This document shows positions 31,086-42,060 of a stretch of 64,000 nucleotides of DNA, in pieces (position 1 is the first letter of the stretch; each line of letters opens with the position of its first letter). Under the pieces are notes generated by a model, which was given only the letters and a program-made list of their open reading frames with translations, made no database searches and was not told where the DNA came from. Location of the stretch: positions 178,071,741 to 178,135,740 of the forward strand of contig CM041465.1 of NCBI GenBank assembly GCA_023213395.1, in the 5' to 3' direction. The DNA comes from Cycas panzhihuaensis (Eukaryota; Cycadophyta). The position numbers and the translations under genes were made by a program.

Positions 31086-33073
31086 AGATACTCAAGCCCA
31101 GATGATGCAGAACATGATGACCATGTTTCAACAACTGATGGTCCAACAGATCCAACAACTTTTCCATGGACGATAGATTGAGGTTCACACAATAATCCCC
31201 ATCCAACAATCACAGTTTAGGCTGAACAGTCAGATAACTATTCTGAAGTTTCACGGCATAATTAATGCTAAAACCTTGGATAGTTGGATCCAAAGTTTGA
31301 AGGCTTATTTCAAGTGTCAAAGCCTGAGAGATGAAGAAAAAACTGTTGTGGAAAAAATACACATGGCTAAATAAACTTTAGTATAGTGGCAAATGTATGT
31401 CTTAACACCATTGGCGAAGTAAGCTCATGGGATAATTTTAAAACAATATTTCAAAAGTGATTTTATTCTATGGGATATAAAGATGAAAGGACAAAAAAGT
31501 GGTTACTATTGTGATGACAAACTAGATAATCCGTCCAACAATACATTGATATCTTTAATAAAATGGTCATAATGGTAAGAGTCCTAGAATTTTGGGCATA
31601 CCCTCATGCTCAAATTAAGTGGACTATTCTTATCCTTGTAATAGGAGTTAGACCTCCTAATAAAGATGCTTCTCCCTAGATGAGGCTTTCCAGTACGCAA
31701 TAAAAGTGGAAAGTAAGCTCTACAGAAGAACATCTACTCAACTGCAGCAACAACAACAACAACAGTTACAACAACCATCAAAGTAACCTTTCAATCAGAG
31801 AAAGGAAACTGATGCAGATCCTTCTATAGCAAAGAAGGGAAAGTATTGCACACTACACAAAACCTGCAACTACTCCAACGAAGTGTGCAGAAAGTAGGAG
31901 GAACTGTACAAGTTGAAGACCATGGTAACTGAAGAAGAAAGCAACATGTCAAGTGAGGAGGCTAGCACATCAAGTGATTCCATAGAGTCACCAATAATAC
32001 TTATCACCAATCAAATGATGGTAGATTCCAATTTGGTCTTGACAACAAAGGACTACAATGCTTCTGGCAAAGAAGCACTGTTTATCTAGAACTACCAGAT
32101 TAAAGACCTTATTGTATTATGCATTATTGACAATGGTAGTATGAAAAATCTAGTATTGAATAAACTCATTAAGGATCTCAATCTCCCTACAGAGCCTCAT
32201 CTGAATCCTTATAAACTTATATGGGTTCAAAAAGAAAGAGCATCGCAAACCAAGATTGATAGAGTTTGTAATGTAACATTTGCGATGAAGCCCTATATAA
32301 ACATAGTAACTTGTGACATAACTCCCATGAATTGCACTGAATTACTTTAGGGAGACCCTATCAATATGATATAGAGGCAGCACACTATGGGCTCACTAAT
32401 ATATATCACTTGCAGAAAGACAACATGAATTACGCGCTCCACTCTTCAACATCTCCAATTACTTCAAGAATGGGTACACAAGCTACCAGACTCACCAATC
32501 TTGTTTGAGAAGGCACCAATCTATTTGTGAGGCTACTACTTGAACCAAGCACTCCACAGATGTAGATGCTATCTCAGACAACTTCACTGCCATAGCTAGG
32601 AGATTCTACATCATTAGAGAGATTTATTTAGGAGCAGGTAGATCATTCTCATATCTTGATGACGAGTTCACCTACAACCGTCCTAGGGATTCCAACAAGT
32701 TTGCACCTAGCACAAGTGGCACAACATAATATCATGCCAAATGTATGCCATATTGAGGAAACGTACAATCACATAAACCCTACTCCATGTGATGATCCTT
32801 GAGTGTCCATTAGACACACAACCTTTGAGGCTTTCTAATTGATGACTATTGGGGAGAAGCCTAGAGTGTAGTCGAAGATTGTCAAGCGGGATTCCTTGCC
32901 CCCATACTCATCAACAACACTATTTGGTACCAGGTGATCTAATCTAACATCATATCTCTTTCTAGTAAACAAGGAGAAGACACGGTCCACCTTAGCTATT
33001 GCAAATTACCTTTCACCTATCTATTGAGGACCAAGAAATTGGGGGCAATTACCTCTTAAACAGGGAGGAATAA
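31086..33073 (+). pseudogene. Gypsy L1: gag and protease, no RT or integrase
   Basis: Plus-strand gypsy remnant. Gag: QMMQNMMTMFQQLMVQQIQQ, ITILKFHGIINAKTLDSWIQ, SLKAYFKCQSL and a Q-rich stretch (about 31740-31790), then KYCTLHKTCNYSNEVCR (zinc-binding type, about 31840-31890). Protease: CIIDNGSMKNLV (catalytic DNG/DSG loop, about 32125), LPTEPHLNPYKLIW, CDITPM. From about 32360 to 33060 no RT or integrase is recognisable; this stretch is also found, inverted, at 58014-58205 with 63386-63600. It ends in a purine tract (cagggaggaataa) and an LTR. Confidence 0.7.
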
Positions 33074-33454
33074 TGAGTATCACTCATCCATATGTTTTGA
33101 CACTATATAATATTATGTGTAAATTATTGTACTATTATGTAAAGCACATTTAAGTTAGAATGTTAGTCAATTAATTCAACTATCAATTAGTTAGATAGTT
33201 AAGAGTCAGTTAGTAAAGCTAATTAAGTTAGTTAGTTGGACAATTAGTAGGTACGTTTTTAGGTGGTTATTAAGCCCTCAGCATAAATGAGAAGTATCTT
33301 ATTGTACAAACCTCAGTGATTGTGTATACATAATGTAAACTAGATTTTGGAAATAATAGAAGAGAATTCATTCTATCACCTCTTAGACAATCCCTATTCA
33401 ATGGGTAACATTGTCTGAGTCTGTGATCACCCGTGATTACATATCAACACAACA
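33074..33454 (+). repeat. Gypsy L1 3' LTR
   Basis: 381 bp, TGAGTATCAC...CACAACA, preceded by a purine tract. Homologous to 34428-34790 and, inverted, to 57656-58013. It is followed directly by the integrase interior of L2 rather than by a primer site, so it is not the 5' LTR of L2. Confidence 0.75.
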
Positions 33455-34427
33455 CACTGTTCTGCTCTTTTTTGAGCATGTTTGGGCATGCTATGGGTTG
33501 TCATTTTCCATCATTTTAAACCGTGATGCACATTCCGTTAGCCACTTTTGGAAAATGCCATGGAAACTACTTGGAATGCAACTTCAATACTCCACGACTT
33601 TTCATACCTAGATAGATAGCCAAATAAAAGTGGTGAATCGTATCCTCATCCATGCACTTCGTATCTATCAACATAGTAATAAACATTGGGATGAGTTCCT
33701 TCCCATGGTCTAGTATGGATATAATCAAGTTATGCATTACTTGACAAGGCATTTGCCTTTTGAAGTTTGTTATGGATTTCAACTGGTGGCCCCTTATGAA
33801 CTCTTTGTAGCACTGTTGACACTAGTCACCCAACACGAGCACATTGAACAATAGAAGACATCAACCTTTATGGAGAAGCTTCAACAAAAATATGCCAAAA
33901 TCAAAGAGATATTTGCATAACCCAAGCCAAGTATAAAGTTGAACAATATCGACATCGAATTGCACATGATTTCCAAGTTGGAGATTAGGTTTGGCTCCAT
34001 TTGGATAAACAAAGATTTAAGCACCATACTCATCACAAACTCAAACCTATAAGGTTTGGACTGTACACAATTACTAAGGCCATTAGAACTAATGCTTTTT
34101 GGCTCAATTTACTAGCACATCTTGGGATGCACAATGTTTTCAACATCAATAATCTCAAGAAGTACGAGCCATCTATGTTGGGATACGTCCTAGAGTTCCA
34201 TCGTCCAAAGGACATGATACTAGATTTTCAGCTTCCACTTCTAATAGATACTCTTTTGGATACTACACTACTCATTACAAGTAGACTATAACTTACCTAG
34301 TTGCCAAGAAAGGAAGCATACCTACTCATGCTAAATGGATTTCACAAGCAATGTTTGATCAAGACTTTCCTCTTCTTTGGTTGTATGTGAAATTGGAGAC
34401 AATTTCGTCCTAAGCAAGGAGGAATGA
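33455..34427 (+). pseudogene. Gypsy L2 integrase C-terminal half
   Basis: Plus-strand gypsy integrase: LLFFEHVWACYGLSFSIILN (core with the second Asp region, LNRDAH), FWKMPWKLLGMQLQYSTTFH, then SQIKVVNRIL-like, PFEVCYGFQLVAPYEL, a DKQRFKHHTHHKLKPIRFG-like C-terminal barrel and HLGMHNVFNINNLKKYEPSM. No chromodomain is evident. Several stops. It ends with aagcaaggaggaatga, a polypurine tract, beside the LTR at 34428. The N-terminal half and the rest of pol are missing. Confidence 0.75.
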
Positions 34428-34790
34428 TGAGAAATTGGATTCTCATCCATCTTTGAATGAAGGACTACTCATTGTAACAATAATATACACAAGCTATGTA
34501 TTTATAGTTACATGGTTAGGTATTAATTAGTTAGATAGCTAAGGATTTGTTGATTGATTTGTAATTCTAAGATAGTTAATTGAATAACTAATTGATTAGG
34601 TTATAGTAATTACAAAGCTCTCAATATAAATTGAGAGGCATACCATTGTATAGCCAGAGATTGTGAGTGTAAAGTGATTGAGTCTTTTCAGAGATAAGAG
34701 AAGAGATTGCCATCTATTTCTCTCTTCGACAATCCCATAGTTGGGCAACATTCTCTAAGACTACAATCATCCACATTTCACATCACAACA
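34428..34790 (+). repeat. Gypsy L2 3' LTR
   Basis: 363 bp, TGAGAAATTGG...CATCACAACA, homologous to the L1 LTR. Preceded by a purine tract. Confidence 0.75.
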
Positions 34791-36484
34791 TCCAAATATG
34801 CAAGGTGGTTGGGTTTGGGTTTGGATGTATGAGAGTTTGATACTCTCCTTTGAAATCAGGGTTTGCACTCAGGGTGTGAGAAATGTGTTTTTTTTTTGGC
34901 TTGGTTTGGGGAGCGGGGGGTGCTCATAAATAATAAAAAATATGACACAATCCTTGTTGTTGTCTTCTTTTCTCCTCTTGCGACACTTTTCTTATGCTTT
35001 TTTACTTGTTTGGTTTTTGTTTTTAGATGTTGTTGAAATATGTTTTAAAGCTCTTTTAATGGATTAATGGTTTTTGGGGTTGCTCTATGGTTTGTGTAGT
35101 TTTTTTGTGTGATTTATCATGGTGGGACCTAGATTTGATCATTGCACTATGCCTTGTTCACTCAAGTTTTGGCCAACATGAAGCTAGTTTGATTGGGTCA
35201 TTCTTGCGAAGAAGCCAAACCTAATTATTGTGTTCAGGTTTGAACTAGGTGGGGGAATCTATCCAACATGAAGTTGGTTTGATTGGGTCATTCCCATAGA
35301 GAAGCCAAACCTAAGTATTTTGTGTTCATGTTTGAACTGGGTGGGTGAATCTTGTAGAGTTTCCAAACCTAAGTTTTGGGTTTGGGTTTGAAGCAGGTTT
35401 GCAAACCCAATTTCTTTGCAAAAATGTAGTATATCGTGAAGCAAATCAAATGTTTCAATACAACGAATATATAAGAATGTGCAAAAGTAGCACCAGTATG
35501 ACTAAAGGTAGCAGTCATCTGACGTAATCCATGCCTTATCCAATGGTCTAACTGGTGAAGCTTTGGTCCTATATACTTGATATCATCAAGGATTGCAAGA
35601 CCATAAGTGCATGTTGAGTTGGGTTTCTAGTTAGAGTCTTGTCATGTGGTTGAAGCTTATAATGAGGGTATTTTGCACATTCTTCCATAGTATCCTGCCT
35701 TGGATTACTGCCTTAAAGCCTCTCTTGGTTTGTGTTGGCCTAATGAGCTGATGAGTCCATGCCAAAGGACATTGTTTGTCTTTCAGCTAAACTCCATGGG
35801 AGCTTAAAGATGCTTTCTCCATGATGATTGCATGTCCTTTCATTATAAGAAAAAGGGACATCTAATATTTTTGTTAAACTATTACGTGGCATCTCTTTTT
35901 GTTTCTCAAGAATCTCTTCAGATCAATTCCCAAGGTAAGTTTCAATTGCAAAGTTGTTTCTTGATATGCCTTTTGAAGTGCTATATAACAACTATCAATT
36001 AACATGGTAGGGTTATTTTGGGGACTAATTTGTATGCAATTGGGAGAGACTAAGTTTTGTTGCCTTCTAGAGACTATTATTGGGTTCTTCTCCACTGGGC
36101 TTTCTCATTTTCTAGCATAATTGCTCTTGCATTTAGTCTTGCAAGTTGTCTTCGTTTCAATAACGCGCCACAACACCACACTACCCCCCTCCCCATCCAA
36201 AAGAAAAAGGAAAATAAAATAAAATTAAACATTTCAATAAGCTAATTGTATTGGGTATTTGGCATGGTAGAGCTCCTAAAAGATGAGGTTGGTTCCCATA
36301 TCATATTAAGATCTTTCATGTAATAAGCAATGCAACTAATTGGTCCTCATAGAGGAATGCATGAGACCGTTCTAGTTATTTAAGAATACTAGATTAGTCC
36401 TCATGAACAAATCCTTATTAGAAGATAGGCGATTGTGGTTTTAATTGAAGGGCTTGTTCATCGTGGAATTGCCATTGTCTTTAG
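34791..36484 (+). other. Non-coding flank or intron with a 90-base tandem repeat
   Basis: No supported gene. 35173-35352 is two copies of a 90-base repeat (each beginning ccaacatgaag, with gattgggtcattc and gccaaaccta), plus a partial third; both carry runs of a 'ccaaacctaag'/'gggtttg' theme. A G-run (gagcggggggtg) lies near 34912. The last bases (TTTAG) are the left target duplication of copia D. Confidence 0.5.
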
Positions 36485-36810
36485 TGTAAGTTATTAAACA
36501 TTAAATCTAATAGGAATGGAGACCTAATTTTATAGGATTCACTATCAAATTAACATGAAAATTGCATTCATATTAACTTCAACAGTGCACTGTATGTATA
36601 TAAATACAAATACTGAAAAGAATTTAGTCCCTAACTAGGTGACACATGTGATGTGAGAGTTGTAACGCTCGATGACTCATTACTCATAAAACAATTAAAT
36701 AATCCTAGTATCTAATATAATACAAAACTTTAAGGGGAGGCTAATAAGCTAAGTTACGAGACATAAATAAACATTGATGTCAACACTCCAAATAAACATT
36801 AATGTCAACA
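36485..36810 (-). repeat. Copia D 3' LTR with terminal 25-base duplication
   Basis: TGTAAGTTATT...GTCAACA, followed by ctccccctta (polypurine-tract complement). The last 25 bases (36786-36810, ctccaaataaac...gtcaaca) repeat the preceding end, so the LTR end is duplicated. It lacks about 30 bases present in the partner near 53690. Confidence 0.9.
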
Positions 36811-37290
36811 CTCCCCCTTAATGTTTATTTCATTTTTTCTGACACCTAAACTGTCTCGAAATGTCTGAAATCTTTCATGTGCTAGTGGTTTGTTGAAGAT
36901 ATCATACAATTGTTCTTCTGTCGACCTGTACATCATCTGTATCACACCCTTTTAAATCAATTCTCGAATAAAGTGATGGTGCGCCTCAATGTGTTTGGTG
37001 CAAGCGTGGTACACAATATTTTTTGCAATTTCCAAGGTACTCTGATTGTCACAGTACAAGATAGTTGGTTCCAATTGCGGTAGTCCCATATCCTCTAGAA
37101 TTTGTCGTAACCAAATGGCTTCAGTAGCTACTATAACTGCAGCCTTGCATTCTACTTTAGTTGAGGATGAAGCAACATTTGGTTGCTTTTTACTGCTCCA
37201 TGTGATAGTAGTTGATCCCAAACTAAAATAATATCCAGAAGTTGACCTTTTGCTATTTGCACATCTAACCTAATTAGAATCTATAAATCA
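36811..37290 (-). pseudogene. Copia D RNase H
   Basis: Open 89-codon stretch with ITWSSKKQPNVASSSTKVE, TEAIWLRQILEDMGLPQLEP, YCDNQSTLEIAKN and KHIEAHHHFIREL, standard for copia RNase H. The end (HxADIxTKxL region) is decayed toward 36811. Confidence 0.85.
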
Positions 37291-38340
37291 TGTCAATTTG
37301 AAGTTATCATTATGATGGAATTTTAGCCCATATTGAATTGTCCCTTTCAAGTGTTTGAGGATTCTTTTTGCAGCTTTCTAGTGACTCTATTAGGTCTAGT
37401 GGTAATCAGGTATATTGGACTTCTCACCTGTTGCCTATACAATGTTGAATCAATATTTACTCCACCATTTTTAGTTGTTAATTAGGAACATGACTCCATG
37501 GGGGTAGGCACATGTTTATAATCATCCATTTTTGAATTTCTTCAAAATTTCCCAGGTGTACTTTGCCTGCGAGATGAAGACATGTTTAGGCCTTTGCCAT
37601 GCTTCTATACCAAGGATGTAGTGTAGAGTTCCAAGATCTATCATCTCAAAGAAATAAATAAGGTCTACTTTCAAGTTTAATATCATTACCTATGATTAGT
37701 AGATCATCAACGTACAACACTACAAACATGATATTATCATTTTGTTCCTTGATATATAAATCTGAGTCAGTTGGAGATCTCTCAAATTCATTCTTTAGAA
37801 AGTACTGATCAATTTTTTCATCCTAGGCTCTAGGAGCCTATTTCAGGCCATACAAGGCTTTTTTGAGTCGGCATACCAAGTGCTCTTAACTTTTCCAACA
37901 AAGCCAGGTGGTTGGCCCATGTAGACTTTTTCATTTAAATCTCCATTCAAAAATGCACTTTTCCCATCCATCTAGTGCAGTTGCCTATTGAATTTTGCAG
38001 TTGTCGCCATAATGATTCAAATGGTATTCATCTTTGCAACAGGAATGAATGTTTCTTGGTACTCGATCCCTTCTAGCTGCTTGAATCGTTGCACTACAAG
38101 TCAAGCTTTGTATTTGTCTATAAATTTGTCTAATTTGAATGTTTTCTTGTAGATCCATTTGCATCCAACTACATACTTATCAGTAGGCAATTCAACCAAA
38201 TCCCATGTGCGATTCTTTCTGACAGCTTGAATTTCAAATTCCATAGCTTCATTCCACTTCTGCTCTTTGATTACTTCTTCAGTCATGGATGGTTCACTTG
38301 AATCCAACACACTGCTATAAGAGCTATGTTCTATTTAGAA
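37291..38340 (-). pseudogene. Copia D reverse transcriptase
   Basis: Decayed RT: KWNEAMEFEIQAVRKNRTWD and CKWIYKKTFKLDKFIDKYKA (38101-38310), SGMD-like and LNGDLNEKVYMG-like blocks near 37910-37970, and an intact YVDD (VLYVDDLLI) near 37700. Many stops and frame changes. It belongs to a different copia branch from A, B and C, closer to P and F. Confidence 0.8.
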
Positions 38341-39600
38341 GGTCGCATTTTTTATTTCCGCTTTCCTTCAAAATCAAGCAACAATTTCTTTGCATCCTCC
38401 ATAGCTTTTGTGTACCATTTTGGAAGTTTCTTCTTTAAAGATGGTGGTGTCAAATCTGACACTTTTTTTTGGCTTCAACTTTAGTTCTTTCTTTGGTATC
38501 TTTTTAGATTTAACTTCTTGAAACTTAAAAGATTCCAATTCTGCTTCATCACCTATATCAACAGCTCATATTTAGGTTGAACAATATCACGTGAAGTACT
38601 ACATTCAGGCAATTCTTCAACCTGATCTTCAACCTCAATTGAATCAATATCTTCAGTCTCATGTTCCTGGGAAAAATAACATCATGAGTTGTATGAGCTT
38701 TTTGAGTCAACAACTCATATACTCTATATGCTTTGCTTGCCTTAGAGTATCCTATAAGGATGCACTTTGTGCTTTTGTTGTCAAACTTTTGTTGTTTTTC
38801 CTTTGGAAAGCATGTATGCATTACATCCAAAGATTCTTAGATGACCTATTATTGATTTCCTACTAGACTAAGCTTCCTCAGGGATCATGTTTCTCATTGC
38901 GCTTGTAGTGCTTTTGTTCTTCAGATATGCTGTTGTGTTCACAACTTCTGCCCATAAGAAATTTGTTACATCCTAGCATTTCATCCTTGCTTGCCTTTTT
39001 CAACTAAAGTTTTGTTCATCCTTTCAACAACATTTTGCTGAGGTGTGTAGGCAGTGCAAACTTCCTTTGAATTCCATGATCCTTGTAGAACTGGGTGAAT
39101 TCATTTGAAGTGTACTCTCCACTATTGTCAATTCGTAGGACCTTGATCTTATGTCCACTTTCATTTTTCGTTAACTCCTTAAACTGTTTGAAATATATGA
39201 AGACTTGTGATTTTTCCCTTAGTGAAAAAATCCAAAGTTTTCTTAAAAAGTCATCAATGAAAGTGATGAAATATCTCACTCCTCCTAGCAAGATGACATG
39301 CATTGGTCCACAAATGTCAGAGTGAACCAATCTTAATTTTTTCTTTGCTCTCCATGCTTTCTTCTTTGGAAATGGTTCTCTATGTTGCTTACCAAAAATA
39401 CATGTTTCATACAAAACTTTTATTATTAATCAAAGGTAGACCATACACCATTTTCAATTTATACATCAATTGGAGATTGGAGTAGTTCAAATGACCTATA
39501 CTTCCATGCCATAATTTCTACTTAGGTGATACAGCAAGGAATGCTTTCTATACATAAGAGTATCCTTGTAATTTGCACATATTGTTCTCTCTCAGTCCTG
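38341..39600 (-). pseudogene. Copia D integrase
   Basis: Zinc-side CIFGKQHREPFPK at about 39400, LRLVHSDICGPMH (first Asp), ITFIDDFLRKLWIF, VLRIDNSGEYTSNEF (second Asp) and, in a shifted frame, TPQQNVVERMNKT (Glu) near 39020. The C-terminal part has KQQKFDNKSTKCILIGYSKA and a TTHDVIF motif (38558-38830). All three catalytic acidic residues are still present, but the frame is broken at several places. Confidence 0.85.
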
Positions 39601-40100
39601 TAGCTACAATCTTATTCTGTTTGTCTTGGACCATGCTTTGTCTTCGAGCAAACATTACAGTCATATCTTCTTGTTCAATTTCATCAATTGAAACAAGATT
39701 CGCCTTCAGATTTGGTATGTACGAGACTTTTCCAAATATTGTTTATCACTATTCAGTAAAGTAAATGATACTTTTCCAATTTCAATCACCTCTAGCTTGG
39801 TGTTGCCCCTATGGTAGCTTTTTGATTCATCTTCCACATCTCGTTGAACCATTCAAACCTTCCTTTCATGTGTTTTGGTGCACCTGAATTAATGAAACCA
39901 TACATTTAGTGGAATAGAACTCATTTTGCATGACACAACAAACAATTGTATTGTGATTGTATTAGATGTCTCTTCAAGTGAGTCCACCACATGACCACGT
40001 TGTCTAGGTGGTCGTTGCTGTTGTTTTTGTTGTTGTGGTTGATTCTGACGCTGTTGAGATCATTGTCATTGCCATACCTAACAATCCTTCTTGATATGGC
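39601..40100 (-). pseudogene. Copia D protease and gag knuckle (left part)
   Basis: Minus-strand region between integrase and the E insertion. The protease is badly decayed. At 40085-40100 the second half of the gag zinc knuckle (GHIKKDC) is readable; the first half is on the far side of element E at 44693. Confidence 0.6.
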
Positions 40101-40485
40101 TGTTAGGTTTTAACATGGAAAGCATCTAACTCCAAATAAAACCACAAGATCGATAACCAAAGCATAACCTGCATTCAATTAACATAAGCATAACACTAAT
40201 GCATCATAGACTCAACATGAGTCTCCATGATGACTTGATGATATATACTATCTCAACCACCTTTATATACCAAAGAGGTGGGAGGACATACAAGACAAGT
40301 AATGCATGTAGGACAAATACCTTTGTCCTGACCAATGACATTACACCAACTAACTTGACCAATAGACTTCTATCTTCTCACACAGTATTATAATGACTCT
40401 TTGACTCTAAGACTTAGGACTATGACTATTAATCCTAGGACACACTTTATTTAACCATACACACATTAAACATTATACTCTAACA
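40101..40485 (-). repeat. Element E 3' LTR
   Basis: 385 bp, TGTTAGGTTT...CTCTAACA, followed by a polypurine-tract complement. Confidence 0.9.
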
Positions 40486-40551
40486 CCTCCCCTTACCAAA
40501 AGTGTCTGAATACTAAAGACTAATATGACACTTGATAATGGACTTAGGACA

Positions 40552-41754
40552 TTAAACATGGACTCTAATTTGACCAACATGTATTTTGCTTTCTTTGAAT
40601 TTACAGCGCCTTGATCTTGGAAAGGTCTTGAACACAATGTCTTGAACTTGATCTTGGTCTTCAATCCTGCAGTGTTGCCTCTGGAGTAGTCCTTCAGAGT
40701 GACAGTTCTTGAACTTTGTCTTTTTTGTCTTCATGTGCAATTGGGAACCTTTTGTTACACAAAATGTGTAGTAGATCAAACTTGAGCTGACTTGTGCTTG
40801 GTGAGGACCTGTCAGGAGTTTCTGCATGCACTTATCAAGGGTGTCTTTAAGGTGTACATCAAATATGTCTTCCATCAAAATTCTGATTAGCACCTGTTTG
40901 CTTCCACTTTCATTAGCATGTGAGTGATCAAACAAATAAATGTCAACAATTAGAAATAAGTTGACAATATCATCAATATCCAAATATGACGATAAGTCAT
41001 CACCTATAGCCTGTTCAGTTATATGTGCATGACTAACAAGATGCCCTGTTTTCTCCATATTACCCAAGAAATTCTTTGAACCAAGTATAATGAGTATTTT
41101 CATGATGACCACATGTACATACTTCCTGATTATGGTTATACAAAGATGGAACATTACTTTAATATGATTGAACCTTATGATCAAGTAGCCTATCCAAAAT
41201 ATAATATGATCTTGACAACCACGATTTTGATCATATAATATCTTTCCTATGATCCTTCCTTCCTTAAAAGAGCCTTTTAGAGTTGTTGTAGGATACACCA
41301 CCGCTATTTGGATTCTTTTAAAGATGAAGATAGAAGATGTGACTGGATTGAGTGCAATCATAGAAAGTCTCCAACATGTACATATCAATGTGTATCCCAG
41401 CCTCATTTGAATCCTGGCTACAAATCTGTCAATGCTAACTAGGACAATATTGCTCATACCCTTTGTCAGGATGTTTGTATCTCCTTGAAGAATTACCTGT
41501 AGAGGTTGAAGTTCAGGTTCTTCAACTATTGTTTTTTCATCAATCCCAGGTGTGAGGTTTCCTGTCATCTTGGTGAGCCTCAGGTCACTTGGTGAATTCA
41601 AATCTTCATCAGATTTTGGGCAAAGATTATCAAACTCCTGTTCATTTGCTTTAATATCTATGTGAGGATTGTCCTTACAAGAATCAAGCTGATTTTTGGC
41701 TTTCCTTTCCAACTTCTTCCTTCGGTTCTTTGTCCCTTTAATACTCCTTTGCAC
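40552..41754 (-). CDS. Element E 400-codon frame of unknown function
   Basis: Open frame starting MQRSIKGTKNRRKKLERK, with a basic, lysine-rich N-terminus, an acidic stretch (NLCPKSDEDLNSPSDL), a middle part rich in I, V and L (IIFWIGYLIIRFNHIKVMF) and a basic C-terminus (RSRRCKFKESKIHVGQIRVH). It has no RT, protease or integrase motif. Another frame over about 41080-41160 gives a Cys/His cluster (VCTCGHHENTHYTWF), so the frame may be a chance reading across a decayed gene. It follows a gag-like segment and reaches nearly to the 3' LTR. Function unknown. Confidence 0.35.
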   Translation of the reverse strand: MQRSIKGTKNRRKKLERKAKNQLDSCKDNPHIDIKANEQEFDNLCPKSDEDLNSPSDLRLTKMTGNLTPGIDEKTIVEEPELQPLQVILQGDTNILTKGMSNIVLVSIDRFVARIQMRLGYTLICTCWRLSMIALNPVTSSIFIFKRIQIAVVYPTTTLKGSFKEGRIIGKILYDQNRGCQDHIIFWIGYLIIRFNHIKVMFHLCITIIRKYVHVVIMKILIILGSKNFLGNMEKTGHLVSHAHITEQAIGDDLSSYLDIDDIVNLFLIVDIYLFDHSHANESGSKQVLIRILMEDIFDVHLKDTLDKCMQKLLTGPHQAQVSSSLIYYTFCVTKGSQLHMKTKKTKFKNCHSEGLLQRQHCRIEDQDQVQDIVFKTFPRSRRCKFKESKIHVGQIRVHV

Positions 41755-41793
41755 TTCTTCATGTCCCTTTTCTTGTACTTCTACCAGCAGTTT

Positions 41794-42060
41794 CTAGGCG
41801 TCCTCAACTGAGTCAGTATTTTGAAGAGTTTGTACATGGAAGTGATAGGAAGAAGGAAGATTATCCTTATCAAAAGCTGCAAGTATTACGTCAATGGCTA
41901 TTCTATTTTTCCTTTTGAAAGTTTTCTCCCCTTCTTCGTGAGCCATTTCAGTACCCATAATTGTCTTCCAAAGTTTCTTTGTTCTGAATATGCACTCCAT
42001 CTTAATTTTCCAGATTCAAAAATTAGTGTCGACATATTTGGGTAAAGGAAAAGGGAGATC
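41794..42060 (-). pseudogene. Element E gag-like segment
   Basis: Minus-strand 68-codon stretch MECIFRTKKLWKTIMGTEMA, then RKNRIAIDVILAAFDKDNLP. It resembles the copia gag N-terminal pattern (WKIKMEC-LR-LW-IV-G, then a helical A-IILA-D block). Upstream, YWLTDLPFPLPKYVDTNF reads into it through a stop. This is the only link between E and a known protein family. Confidence 0.5.

Noticed and set aside
40552-41754. Reading the 400-codon frame of E as a pol polyprotein
   Set aside because: None of the RT, RNase H, integrase or protease signatures is present.
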